Assembly (NCBI GenBank): GCA_016715985.1
Contig: JADJXD010000001.1
Coordinates: 248,001 to 312,000 of the forward strand
Reading direction: 5' to 3'
Length of the DNA: 64,000 bases
DNA from: Saprospiraceae bacterium
Lineage (GTDB): Bacteria; Bacteroidota; Bacteroidia; Chitinophagales; Saprospiraceae
Below are positions 17,173 to 26,055 of this stretch, piece by piece; the stretch's first letter is position 1; each line of letters starts with the position of its first letter. The position numbers and the translations under genes were made by a program. The notes beneath the pieces were generated by a model. It did no database searches. It saw only the letters and a program-made list of their open reading frames with translations, and was not told the origin of the DNA.

Positions 17173-18468
17173 CTACAATTTCAAGAAAGGTAACACGACT
17201 TTTTTTACGCCTTTATTAAAAACTACAAAGTAATTTCCTGAAGGCATATTAGAAACATCAATATTTTTACCGCTATCCTGACGAATGAGTATTTTACCGT
17301 AAATGTCAGTAATTGTGAACAAAGTTGGATGCTCAATTCCCTCAACTGAGATTTCATTTTTTGCCGGATTAGGATATACTTTGTATACAAAAACATTTTG
17401 ATCAACCGTGGCGGATGTACAATTTAATTGATTGATGTACCTCCAGATTCTGTCATTAACCATAAATGGTACCAAATCACTTCCAGGAGCATCTCCCATT
17501 CTCACCAGAATCAGGTTTTGAGAAGGTACCACGTTCAGAATCTGACCATTTTTACCCATCGCTGCATACATGTCCGACGGAGCATTGGGTGTAAATGAAC
17601 CTGGAAAAACAAACTGTAATTGCGGTATCATAAACGATGACTGGCCATTCAACCACCACAGATATCCATAAGACTGATTCAACATTTGAGATGGTCTGAT
17701 CATTTGATTAAAATAAGATGTGTCTTTCATCACCTGAGTGCCATTCCAATTCCCCTTATTCAGCATCAAAAGTCCGAATCTTGCCATACTCCTTGGCTTA
17801 CTGAAAAAAACATTATTATATCCCAATTTAATATACAGACCTGTAATTCCAGTGCTGTTCCTGAGTTTTGAAAAAGTGAATAAATTAAGATTCTGACCCG
17901 TTGCTGTTTCAATGACTTCATCTAATAGAGTATATGGAGCATTATGATAAGCCCATCTCGAATCAGGAGGACTAAGGTATTTCAGGCACTCCGGGTCAGT
18001 ACAGTCTCTGTTCCCTGCTCCATCATCCAATCCGGTTGTCATAGTTAGCTGATGCTTTATGGTAATCTTCGATTCCTGCTCTTCGGAGGCAGATGTCCAG
18101 CCTTTACCCAAATACATAGAACTGGGATCATTTATACTCAAATGACCGTCTTCCTGAGCAAGTCCTACTAAAAACCCAGTCAGGGATTTTCCGGCAGAAG
18201 CCCAATACCAGGTACTATCACTTGTAAATGATCCGAAGTATTTTTCAAGGACTATCCTTCCATCTTTGACAAGTAGAAATGCCCTTGTATTTTCACGTTC
18301 CAACATCGCATAAAGACTATCTATTCTCTCGGCACAGTATCCCTGAGATGCAGGAGTCAATGTAGCCCAACTATCACCAATAAGTGGGGGAAAATATGGA
18401 ACCTGAGCATTTATACTTGTGAAAAGGAATATTACATTAACTGCAGTAAGGAAATATAAACGATTCAT
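17173..18468 (-). CDS. Secreted serine hydrolase (class C beta-lactamase fold) with T9SS sorting domain
   Basis: This 431-aa protein has a signal peptide (cleavage near INA-Q, residues 20-22) and a penicillin-binding/class C beta-lactamase-type domain (about 40-340). The catalytic SxxK is Ser91-Ala-Gly-Lys94, and the second motif is Tyr174-His-Asn176. A third-motif candidate lies in MGKNGQILNVV. The C-terminal ~75 residues form a type A T9SS sorting domain: VYPNPAKNEISVEG, a GKNIDVSNMPSGNYFVVF-like stretch and a basic end. The enzyme would thus be exported by SecYEG and T9SS and attached to the surface or released. The substrate (D-peptides, esters or others) is unknown; many family members are esterases or peptidases rather than lactamases. 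Confidence 0.9.
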   Translation of the reverse strand: MNRLYFLTAVNVIFLFTSINAQVPYFPPLIGDSWATLTPASQGYCAERIDSLYAMLERENTRAFLLVKDGRIVLEKYFGSFTSDSTWYWASAGKSLTGFLVGLAQEDGHLSINDPSSMYLGKGWTSASEEQESKITIKHQLTMTTGLDDGAGNRDCTDPECLKYLSPPDSRWAYHNAPYTLLDEVIETATGQNLNLFTFSKLRNSTGITGLYIKLGYNNVFFSKPRSMARFGLLMLNKGNWNGTQVMKDTSYFNQMIRPSQMLNQSYGYLWWLNGQSSFMIPQLQFVFPGSFTPNAPSDMYAAMGKNGQILNVVPSQNLILVRMGDAPGSDLVPFMVNDRIWRYINQLNCTSATVDQNVFVYKVYPNPAKNEISVEGIEHPTLFTITDIYGKILIRQDSGKNIDVSNMPSGNYFVVFNKGVKKVVLPFLKL

Positions 18469-18642
18469 TCAATATAATTTAATTGCAAATTTAGTGTAAA
18501 AATACTTTGATTTAGACGTAAAAGGTAAACAGATTAAAAAATGAAGTAAATTAATTGTTACATGTACTCAATTCATTTCATGCATAATATACTGAATTCA
18601 TTTCGTTTAACACTACTTTAACAGCAAATTGTTAACTTTTTT

Positions 18643-18672
18643 TTTCAAATTTCGCTTTTAGCACTATATTTG
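18643..18672 (+). promoter_or_regulatory. Bacteroidota sigma-A-type promoter for the DUF1573 gene
   Basis: The -7 element TATATTTG at 18665-18672 matches TAnnTTTG exactly. At the standard 19-base spacing the -33 position (18643-18645) reads TTT instead of TTG. Transcription would start about 20 bases before the ATG at 18700. Confidence 0.6.
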
Positions 18673-18699
18673 CATAACATTTAAAAAATCCATACAAAC

Positions 18700-19233
18700 A
18701 TGAAACAAGTTTTATTCCTCGCATTGCTTTTAATCAGTAGTTTATCTTTGAATGCTCAGACTGATAAAGCACCCATTCCAATTCAAACTGAAACGGACAA
18801 AAAAGCTGAAATGGTTAAACAAGCTCAGCAAATACAAAAGGCAGAACAAACTGACCTGATGGAAAAATCAAATGCAGTGATGACATTCGAGTCATTAACA
18901 GTAGATTATGGAACAATTGCTCAAAACAGTGAGCCTTTGAGAGTTGTAAAATTTACAAACACAGGTACTGATCCTCTATTAATTAAAAATGCCAGAGGAT
19001 CGTGTGGATGTACTGTTCCAAACTGGCCAAAAGAACCTGTATTGCCAGGACAGTCAAGTGTTATTGAAGTTAGATATGACACTAACAGAGTCGGTAAAAT
19101 CAATAAGTCAATTACCATTACTACAAATGAAGGAAGTGATTCACACATTCTTCAGGTTGTGGGAGAAATTTTGAAATCAGAAGAGCAGGAAGGTGTTCCA
19201 TCCAGTACTCCAACGATTATAAAAGGAAACTAA
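18700..19233 (+). CDS. DUF1573 exported protein
   Basis: This 177-aa protein has a signal peptide (residues 1-20, ending LNAQ). A Gln/Lys-rich helical linker (about 30-58) precedes one DUF1573 domain (about 62-157). The family hallmark is present: FTNTGTDPLLIKNARGSCGCTVPNWPKEP in outline, with Cys102 and Cys104 in SCGC, and PGQSSVIEVRYDT following. The fold is an Ig-like/MSP-like beta-sandwich found in exported proteins of Bacteroidota; its function is unknown. It is a single gene with its own promoter and a strong terminator 27 bases after the stop. Confidence 0.92.
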   Translation: MKQVLFLALLLISSLSLNAQTDKAPIPIQTETDKKAEMVKQAQQIQKAEQTDLMEKSNAVMTFESLTVDYGTIAQNSEPLRVVKFTNTGTDPLLIKNARGSCGCTVPNWPKEPVLPGQSSVIEVRYDTNRVGKINKSITITTNEGSDSHILQVVGEILKSEEQEGVPSSTPTIIKGN

Positions 19234-19260
19234 TTTCTTTAGTTCTTAAACAAATACTTA

Positions 19261-19290
19261 CCCTGTCAGGTTATCCTGACAGGGTTTTTT
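19261..19290 (+). terminator. Rho-independent terminator after the DUF1573 gene
   Basis: A perfect 10-bp stem (CCCTGTCAGG at 19261-19270, CCTGACAGGG at 19275-19284), TTAT loop, and six T residues at 19285-19290. Confidence 0.93.
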
Positions 19291-19316
19291 ATTTTATACC
19301 AACAAAACTTCTTTAG

Positions 19317-20078
19317 ATGATCGCACTCATTTCGCCTGCTAAAACATTGGATAACGCACCTGTTAATTTGGGAATTGAAACTATGCCGGAATTGCTTACA
19401 GACACAAAAACTTTAATCACATCACTCAAAAAAAAGAAGGCTGCAGAACTAATGCATCTCATGGATATCAGTGAAAAACTCGCTCAACTGAATCGCGACA
19501 GATACCATAGTTATAATGTGAATTTCACTACTGAAAACAGCAAAGCCGCCATACTGCAATTTAAAGGGGATGTGTATTTAGGTTTGAAAGCAGAACAATT
19601 CTCAACTGAAGAACTTCTGTTCGCTCAGGACCACATCAGAATTCTTTCAGGTCTCTATGGACTTTTAAAGCCATTAGACAGAATGCAGGCTTACAGACTT
19701 GAAATGGGGACAATGCTTGAAACAAAAAAAGGGAAAAACCTTTATGAATTTTGGGGCGATAAAATCACTAAAATCCTGAATAATCATATAAAACTAAATG
19801 ATACAAAGTACATCATAAACCTTGCTTCACAGGAATACTGGAAAGCAGTCAAAACTGAAAAGTTAAAAGCAAAAGTCATAAATGTAGATTTTCATGAAGA
19901 AAGAAATGGAAAAATTACATTTGTTTCTTTCAATGCAAAAAAAGCACGAGGAATGATGTGTAATTATATTGTCAAAAACAGATTATCAAAACCGGAAGAA
20001 CTGAAGGGATTTGATTATGACGGTTACTATTTCTCAGAAGAACTTTCAAAAGACAATCATTATAAATTTCTAAAATAA
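19317..20078 (+). CDS. yaaA: YaaA-family peroxide stress protein
   Basis: This 253-aa protein belongs to the YaaA/DUF328 family throughout its length. It starts with the hallmark MIALISPAKTLD. Later conserved stretches are ILSGLYGLLKPLD (about 109-121), YRLEMGT (about 126-132), NLASQEYWKAV (about 180-190), and KKARGMMCNYIVKNRL with the final GYYFSEE. In E. coli YaaA lowers free iron and protects DNA under hydrogen peroxide; biochemical details remain thin. It is cytoplasmic. The gene begins 27 bases after a terminator and ends 8 bases before the DUF255 gene, so the two may share a transcript. The known E. coli role suggests an oxidative-stress link; no regulator site was recognised here. Confidence 0.94.
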   Translation: MIALISPAKTLDNAPVNLGIETMPELLTDTKTLITSLKKKKAAELMHLMDISEKLAQLNRDRYHSYNVNFTTENSKAAILQFKGDVYLGLKAEQFSTEELLFAQDHIRILSGLYGLLKPLDRMQAYRLEMGTMLETKKGKNLYEFWGDKITKILNNHIKLNDTKYIINLASQEYWKAVKTEKLKAKVINVDFHEERNGKITFVSFNAKKARGMMCNYIVKNRLSKPEELKGFDYDGYYFSEELSKDNHYKFLK

Positions 20079-20086
20079 TCAAAGGA

Positions 20087-22165
20087 ATGAAAACTATCCC
20101 GGAAGACGCTCATCTATATACAAATGCTCTGATTGAAGAATCAAGCCCTTATCTGTTGCAACATGCCCACAATCCGGTCAATTGGGAAGCATGGAATGAA
20201 GCAACATTAAAAAGAGCAAAGGAAGAAGGAAAAATGCTGATTGTTTCCATTGGATATTCTGCCTGTCACTGGTGTCACGTGATGGAACATGAATCCTTTG
20301 AAGATCCTATCGTGGCAGGCTTGATGAATGATCATTTTATTCCTGTCAAAGTAGATCGGGAAGAACGACCTGATATTGATAACATTTACATGACTGCTTG
20401 TCAACTAAGTAATCAACGAGGTTGTGGATGGCCTTTAAATGCATTTGCTTTACCAGACGGAAGTCCGGTTTGGGCTGGCACATACTTCCCAAAGGAACAG
20501 TGGATTAATATTCTGGATCAGTTTATTGGACTCCAACGCACAAAATCACCTAAACTTCAGGAAGCTGCGGAATCTTTGACATCAGGTATCCGAAAATTTG
20601 ATACCATTCATAAAGCAGATATCAATAGTGGTCAAAATATAACATTACAGATAGATCAGATTCATCTGATTGTATCTGATTTCTTAGGAACTATAGATTT
20701 TGATAATGGTGGACGATTAGGGCAACCGAAGTTTCCGATGCCGGTGAGTTATGAATTTTTGTTACAATATTATTTTCATACCGGCGATCCAAGGACATTA
20801 GAAGCGATTACAATTACATTGGACAAAATGGCAAATGGAGGACTATATGATCAGATCGGAGGTGGATTTGCCCGCTATTCTGTGGATAATATATGGCTGG
20901 TACCTCATTTTGAAAAAATGCTTTATGACAACAGTCAATTGATCAGCTTATACGCACAGGCTTACAAATTGACAGGAAATGAATTGTACAAAAATGTAAT
21001 CATACAAAGCCTTGAATTTATTGACCGTGAAATGACCGAACATAAGTCAGGAGGAATATATACTGCTCTTGATGCAGATAGCGAAGGTGTTGAAGGGAAA
21101 TTTTATGTCTGGACAAAAAAAGAAATTGAAAAAGCTATAAATGATCCGTATAAATCAAACATTTATGTAGATTATTTTGGAATCAGTGAACATGGAAACT
21201 GGGAAGAAAATAATATACTCTATCATGATCCTTCAAAGTTTAAACCTGAAACATACGATATTTCATCATCAGAATTAAATAGTCTTATTGAAGAATGTAA
21301 TATCCTCCTTTTGGCGGAACGAGCAAAAAGAATTCGACCGGGATTGGATGATAAAATACTGACTTCATGGAATGCTCTGATGATAAAGGCATATGTGGAT
21401 GCATTCCTGGCTTTAGGACAAAACAAGTATCTGGAAAGCGCTATTTCTATTGCAAAATTTATTACAGAGCGACAAATGAGCCATGATTACAGACTAAACA
21501 GAACATTTAAAAACAACTTCTCAAAAATAAATGGGTTTCTGGACGATTATGCCCATACTATTAGTGCCTTTATATCTTTATTTCAATCGACATTTGACTC
21601 AGATTGGATAGAAATGGCAAAAAATATGACGGAGTATGTAATTCTTCATTTTTATGACCAATCTTCTGGTTTGTTTTTTTATACATCGGATATTGATCCG
21701 CAGATTGTTGCCCGCAAAATGGAACTTCAGGACAATGTAATTCCATCATCCAATTCTGTGATGGCCAGAAATCTGCACTATTTAGGAGCAATATTTGATA
21801 AAAAGGAATATCATGAAATGTCAGTTCAGATGTTTATAAATATTTCAGAACAACTGATTCAGTCACGACAACCATCCTTCTATGCAAATTGGTGTCGGTT
21901 AATGATTGAGTTAACTATTCCATCTTTTGAAGTAGTTATCACTGGTCCCGATGCACTAAAAAGGAGTTTGGAAATGCAAAAAGAGTACCTTCCAAATGCA
22001 ATTTTTGTCGGATCTCAGGATGACAAGCAACTTCCACTTCTCCAAGGTAAAAGTGTCAGCACAACACAAACGAATATATTTGTTTGCGTAAATAAAACCT
22101 GTCAATTACCTGTTACAGAAACATCTGATGCTCTGAATCAAGTACTTTCAGGCAAATTCTTATAA
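20087..22165 (+). CDS. DUF255/YyaL thioredoxin-domain protein (SPATA20-like)
   Basis: This 692-aa protein begins with the signature SSPYLLQHAHNPVNW (about 19-33). A thioredoxin-like domain follows with Cys60-His-Trp-Cys63-His, then VKVDREERPDID, and GWPLNAFALPDGSPVWAGTYFP. The remaining ~500 residues look like an alpha-barrel of the six-hairpin glycosidase type, including GGGFARYSVDNIWLVPHFEKMLYDN and TALDADSEG. The family is widespread (bacterial YyaL, human SPATA20), with no established reaction. There is no signal peptide, so it is cytoplasmic. The start follows yaaA by 8 bases. Its last codons overlap the stop of convergent trmD by 6 bases. Confidence 0.94.
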   Translation: MKTIPEDAHLYTNALIEESSPYLLQHAHNPVNWEAWNEATLKRAKEEGKMLIVSIGYSACHWCHVMEHESFEDPIVAGLMNDHFIPVKVDREERPDIDNIYMTACQLSNQRGCGWPLNAFALPDGSPVWAGTYFPKEQWINILDQFIGLQRTKSPKLQEAAESLTSGIRKFDTIHKADINSGQNITLQIDQIHLIVSDFLGTIDFDNGGRLGQPKFPMPVSYEFLLQYYFHTGDPRTLEAITITLDKMANGGLYDQIGGGFARYSVDNIWLVPHFEKMLYDNSQLISLYAQAYKLTGNELYKNVIIQSLEFIDREMTEHKSGGIYTALDADSEGVEGKFYVWTKKEIEKAINDPYKSNIYVDYFGISEHGNWEENNILYHDPSKFKPETYDISSSELNSLIEECNILLLAERAKRIRPGLDDKILTSWNALMIKAYVDAFLALGQNKYLESAISIAKFITERQMSHDYRLNRTFKNNFSKINGFLDDYAHTISAFISLFQSTFDSDWIEMAKNMTEYVILHFYDQSSGLFFYTSDIDPQIVARKMELQDNVIPSSNSVMARNLHYLGAIFDKKEYHEMSVQMFINISEQLIQSRQPSFYANWCRLMIELTIPSFEVVITGPDALKRSLEMQKEYLPNAIFVGSQDDKQLPLLQGKSVSTTQTNIFVCVNKTCQLPVTETSDALNQVLSGKFL

Positions 22166-22849
22166 AAATTCGTCCGATTCCAAGAGATCAGGACGCAATT
22201 TTTTTGTTCTTTCCAATGACTGGTTTATTCGCCATTCATCAATTAGTTTGTCATTTCCGGATAATAGTACATCCGGCACTTTGTAGCCTTTAAATTCTGC
22301 AGGTCGGGTAAATACAGGAGGTGCCAGCAGATTATCCTGAAATGAATCCGTTAAAGCCGAAGTACCGTCATTCAGCACACCGGGTATCAGCCTGCCAATG
22401 GAATCGACAATAACCGCAGCGGCTAATTCTCCTCCGGATAATACATAATCGCCGATCGAAATTTCATGCGTAACATGTATGTCCCGGATTCGCTGGTCTA
22501 TGCCTTTATAATGGCCGCAAATAATCATCATATTAGTAAAGAGTGACAATCGGTTGGCAAGTTTCTGGTCAAATGTAGATCCATCAGGTGTGACATAAAT
22601 AATAGCATCATAGGTTCTCTGTGATTTCAGATTAGAAATACAATTATCCAAAGGTTCACACATCATCACCATGCCTGCGCCACCACCGTACTGATAATCA
22701 TCTACCTGATTATGTATTCCCAAGCCATAATCACGAAGGTGAATCAAATTTATTTCGAGTAATCCTTTCTCCGCTGCCCTTTTCATAATAGAATGTTCAA
22801 ACGGACTACTCAAGAGTTCCGGCATCAGTGTGATAATATCTATGTGCAT
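22160..22849 (-). CDS. trmD: tRNA (guanine-37-N1)-methyltransferase
   Basis: TrmD uses S-adenosylmethionine to methylate G37 next to the anticodon, preventing +1 frameshifting. All family blocks are present in 229 aa: MHIDIITLMPEL at the start, DYQYGGGAGMVM (about 51-62), VTPDG (86-90), CGHYKGID (111-118), the trefoil-knot segment ISIGDYVLSGGELAA (130-144), LTDSF with the probable catalytic Asp168, and VPDVLLSGND near the end. In many bacteria trmD sits with rpsP, rimM and rplS; here it stands apart, downstream of an FKBP gene and separated from it by a strong terminator hairpin. Confidence 0.97.
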   Translation of the reverse strand: MHIDIITLMPELLSSPFEHSIMKRAAEKGLLEINLIHLRDYGLGIHNQVDDYQYGGGAGMVMMCEPLDNCISNLKSQRTYDAIIYVTPDGSTFDQKLANRLSLFTNMMIICGHYKGIDQRIRDIHVTHEISIGDYVLSGGELAAAVIVDSIGRLIPGVLNDGTSALTDSFQDNLLAPPVFTRPAEFKGYKVPDVLLSGNDKLIDEWRINQSLERTKKLRPDLLESDEFL

Positions 22850-22866
22850 AATTAAAAATTGGTACG

Positions 22867-22908
22867 ATAAAAAAAGTCCTTCCCGGATATGAGCCGAAAA
22901 GGACTTTT
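22867..22908 (-). terminator. Rho-independent terminator downstream of the FKBP gene
   Basis: The stem arms are 22872-22886 and 22894-22908 (15 pairs including two G-U on the minus-strand RNA), with a 7-base loop. The minus-strand arm runs into a T-tract of about seven bases. Confidence 0.88.
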
Positions 22909-22930
22909 AAAAAAATTTCAGAACTTCGGT

Positions 22931-23605
22931 TTATTCATTGATACCCAATAACTCAACTTCAAAGATAAGAGCAGCATAGGCTGGAATTGCTCCCCCTGCA
23001 CCTCTGTCTCCATAAGCTAAATCATAAGGTATGTAAAATCTGTATTTATCACCTACAGACATTAATTGCAATCCTTCCGTCCAACCCTTAATCACTTGAC
23101 TCAAACCAAATGAAATGGGTTCTCCTCTTTCAACAGAACTATCAAATACAGTACCATTAATCAATGTGCCATGATAATGTGTTTTTACCTGATCCGTTGC
23201 TTTAGGTTTAGGCCCACCGGCTCCCTGCACTAATATCTCATACTGTAAACCACTTGGCAATTTTACTACTCCCGGTTTTTTCGCATTTGCTTCTAAAAAT
23301 CGCTCTCCTTCTGTTTTTACTTCCTTTCCTTGCATACTTTTGATTTCATTCATGTATTTTGTAATATAAATTTCTCCTTCTTTTTTATCTATCTGAAGCT
23401 GAGCTGATGCAAGATAATCAGAAACCCCTTTTGCCAGAACAGTAGTATTAATTTCTGACAAACCCTGTCTTTTAATATTATCCGCAAGATTGATACCTAT
23501 TATATAGGAAATCGAATCTACTTTATTTGTAAGTGATTGTGCCATCGTTAATGATGCAAAAAACAAAATAGCTGCCACAAAAAGTCCGTTCAATTTTAAA
23601 TTCAT
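22931..23605 (-). CDS. Exported FKBP-type peptidyl-prolyl isomerase
   Basis: A 224-aa protein with a signal peptide (residues 1-22, ending TMAQ). An FKBP_N-type helical dimerisation domain (about 28-100) includes VDSISYIIGINLADNIKRQG. A C-terminal FKBP domain (about 118-224) shows VKTHYHGTLINGTVFDSS, the active-site GWTEGLQLMSVGDKYRFYIP and YAALIFEVELLGI. This Mip/FkpA-like layout indicates a periplasmic foldase catalysing cis-trans isomerisation at proline. It follows the dipeptidase by 25 bases and may be co-transcribed with it. A strong terminator lies directly downstream. Confidence 0.95.
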   Translation of the reverse strand: MNLKLNGLFVAAILFFASLTMAQSLTNKVDSISYIIGINLADNIKRQGLSEINTTVLAKGVSDYLASAQLQIDKKEGEIYITKYMNEIKSMQGKEVKTEGERFLEANAKKPGVVKLPSGLQYEILVQGAGGPKPKATDQVKTHYHGTLINGTVFDSSVERGEPISFGLSQVIKGWTEGLQLMSVGDKYRFYIPYDLAYGDRGAGGAIPAYAALIFEVELLGINE

Positions 23606-23630
23606 TTTTTTAAAGATTTAGATTAAAAAA

Positions 23631-25019
23631 TTATTTTTTAAATGTCGCATAATGACGATAAAAATGTGGAATAGTTTCAATACCCTTATAATAATTAAAC
23701 AAACCATAGTGTTCATTGGGTGAGTGAATATCATCTGAATCCAAACCGAAACCCATCAACACAGTTTTAACACCCAAAACCTTTTCAAAAAGAGCCACTA
23801 TCGGAATACTTCCTCCACCTCGTACAGGAATAGGTGTTTTGCCATAAGTTGTTTCCATTGCTTTGGCTGCTGCAAGATATTCAGGTGTGTCAGAAGGTGT
23901 GACTGCCGGTTCTCCCCCATGATGTGGTCTTACCACAACTTTTATTCCGGGAGGCGCAATACTTTCAAAATGATTTTTAAACAAAGCTGTGATTTTTTCA
24001 GATGACTGATTAGGAACTAGTCGCATACTTATTTTAGCATTTGCTTTGGACGGCAGCACGGTTTTAGCTCCTTCTCCGATATAACCACCCCACATTCCAT
24101 TGACTTCAAGAGTGGGTCTGATAGATGTCTGCTCAAGAATCGTATAACCCTTTTCACCCTGCGTGTCATTAACTCCTAATCCCTTCATATATTCATTTCT
24201 GTCAAAAGGTGCCATATTCATAGCTGATCTTTCACTTTCACTCACAATCACCACATCATCATAAAAGCCCGGAATGGTAATATGTCTGTCACTGTCTTTT
24301 AAGGAAGCAATCATGTCACAGAGTGCGTTTAATGGATTGGTTACTGCTCCACCGTAAACACCGGAATGCAGATCTTTATTGGGACCTGTCACTTCTACTT
24401 CTACATAGCTCAATCCTCTTAAACCAACCGTTATGGATGGAACATCATTTGCAATAACGGATGTATCGGAAATTAAGACAACATCACAAGTAAGCATGTC
24501 CTTATATTCATTACAAAAAACCCCCAGGTTGTCAGACCCTATCTCCTCTTCGCCCTCAATCATAAACTTGACATTGCAAGGGAGTTCATTGGATTTAACC
24601 ATTGCTTCAAACGCTTTGACATGCATATACATCTGACCTTTATCATCGCATGATCCTCGAGCAAATATAGCACCATCCGGATGAATTTCTGTCTTTTTGA
24701 TTACCGGTTCAAATGGTGGGCTATGCCATAAATCCAACGGATCAGGCGGTTGCACATCATAATGACCATACACTAAAACCGTAGGAAGCTGACTATCGAT
24801 AATATGCTCTCCATAAACAATAGGATGTCCTTTGGTAGGATAAATTTCAACCCTGCTGCACCCGGCAGATTTAAGGCTTGCTGATACAAATTCTGCAGTT
24901 CGCTTTACATCTTCTTTGTATGCAGGATCAGCACTCACAGAAGGAATCCTTAGCAGGTCAAGTAGTTCATTCAGGAATCTATCCTTATTTTCATCAATAT
25001 ATTTTTGTACATTACTCAT
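23631..25019 (-). CDS. M20-family dipeptidase
   Basis: This 462-aa metallopeptidase belongs to the M20/M25/M40 (CNDP-like) group. Two-zinc ligands can be seen: the His and Asp of VYGHYDVQPPDP (about 83-94), Asp in ARGSCDDKGQ (about 120-129), the Glu pair of EGEEEIGSDN (about 155-164), Asp in LISDTSV (about 182-188), and a C-terminal His in DDIHSPNEHYGLF. An inserted dimerisation (lid) domain fills about 200-350. Family members cleave dipeptides or acylated amino acids. There is no signal peptide, so it is cytoplasmic. It is probably the first gene of a two-gene unit with the FKBP isomerase. Confidence 0.94.
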   Translation of the reverse strand: MSNVQKYIDENKDRFLNELLDLLRIPSVSADPAYKEDVKRTAEFVSASLKSAGCSRVEIYPTKGHPIVYGEHIIDSQLPTVLVYGHYDVQPPDPLDLWHSPPFEPVIKKTEIHPDGAIFARGSCDDKGQMYMHVKAFEAMVKSNELPCNVKFMIEGEEEIGSDNLGVFCNEYKDMLTCDVVLISDTSVIANDVPSITVGLRGLSYVEVEVTGPNKDLHSGVYGGAVTNPLNALCDMIASLKDSDRHITIPGFYDDVVIVSESERSAMNMAPFDRNEYMKGLGVNDTQGEKGYTILEQTSIRPTLEVNGMWGGYIGEGAKTVLPSKANAKISMRLVPNQSSEKITALFKNHFESIAPPGIKVVVRPHHGGEPAVTPSDTPEYLAAAKAMETTYGKTPIPVRGGGSIPIVALFEKVLGVKTVLMGFGLDSDDIHSPNEHYGLFNYYKGIETIPHFYRHYATFKK

Positions 25020-25338
25020 TACGAAGGCTTTAAAGATGTTATATTTTTATAATGTCAGAATGGAATTGTAAAAATTATTAAAAATCACCATCAGGTTAAA
25101 ATATCATTTATTTGTTTTCAGGTTTCTGGAGTTGAAATGGATCTTTGTTTTAGTCATAAAGCAGCCAAATTATTTTATTAAAATATAAGATAATACCAAA
25201 AACGCTGCAAAATTATAAAAAATTAAGTATTTTTTGTACTTTCTCAAAATACTTGAACAAATTTCTGACTGAATAATAATGGTGTTTACTTTTGAAAATT
25301 GATATCCGACAAATCAAAGTTAACAGGACATTAGATGC
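25020..25338. other. Intergenic gap with no recognised element
   Basis: 319 AT-rich bases between two minus-strand genes. I see no open frame, strong hairpin or RNA gene. It must hold the dipeptidase promoter, but no clear TAnnTTTG box was found on the minus strand. Confidence 0.4.
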
Positions 25339-25899
25339 TTAGTTTCGCCTTCCGTTGACTAATGAGTTAAAGTGGCTATCTTTGCAGTAGCTGTTTGCAA
25401 ATCTTTTAAAGAGCGTTTTCTGATGATGATTTCCTGCAAAATAGGAAAGAACCATTTCAAAATAAGGAACTTCCATATATTCAGGTAATGATTGAATTTT
25501 ATTAAATTTCTCATCCAAAAAAACTACATTTGGAAAATTCATCTCACCACCGGCAAGTTCTACCGCAAGTTCACTAAACTCATATTTATCTAAACTGACG
25601 GATTTATAGGTTTTATCCGCAACGACTATCTTTCCTGAAAAAATTGCATTTAACTTTAGAGGGTAATAATTGGCGTTTACAAATCTGGCAATTTGATCTG
25701 AAGTAAATGTCTGCTGTTCCATGATTCTGCACCACTTACAGCCATCATAGTATAAATATACCATAAATTTTTTATCAGCCTTTTCGATTTTTGGTCCAAG
25801 TTCTGACCAACTCACCCATTTAATGATATTTTGGCTGTACGATGTGAATCCCGTAACCAAAAACATACTTACAAAAATACACCTTGAAAAATGACTCAT
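25339..25899 (-). CDS. Exported thioredoxin-fold protein (CKWC)
   Basis: This 186-aa protein has an N-terminal signal peptide (about 1-22, ending SYSQ) and a thioredoxin-like domain. The active site is Cys54-Lys-Trp-Cys57 in YYDGCKWCRIMEQQTF. The cis-Pro loop is in MNFPNVVFLD (about 118-127). It resembles the thioredoxin_7/DUF255-like group with a helix carrying NANYYPLKLNA after the active site. The C-terminal ~40 residues add a short helical extension with a third Cys. It could reduce or form disulfides in the periplasm. It lies downstream of the TonB receptor on the same strand, 156 bases away; a functional link is not evident. Confidence 0.85.
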   Translation of the reverse strand: MSHFSRCIFVSMFLVTGFTSYSQNIIKWVSWSELGPKIEKADKKFMVYLYYDGCKWCRIMEQQTFTSDQIARFVNANYYPLKLNAIFSGKIVVADKTYKSVSLDKYEFSELAVELAGGEMNFPNVVFLDEKFNKIQSLPEYMEVPYFEMVLSYFAGNHHQKTLFKRFANSYCKDSHFNSLVNGRRN

Positions 25900-26055
25900 T
25901 GATACAATCTGATTTTCTCAAAATTCAAATACAAATTAAGTGTAAATAGTTGAATAGCAAACAAGACTTTAAGTTTTTTAAAGCGAATTTAATAAAAATT
26001 TAACTAAATCAAGAATTCAGGATTCTGAGAGATAAAGTTCAAACCTTAAATAATT

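Noticed and set aside
20087..25899. DUF255 protein and the CKWC thioredoxin considered as a split or duplicated gene
   Set aside because: Only the thioredoxin fold is shared; active-site contexts and flanking sequences differ and one is exported.
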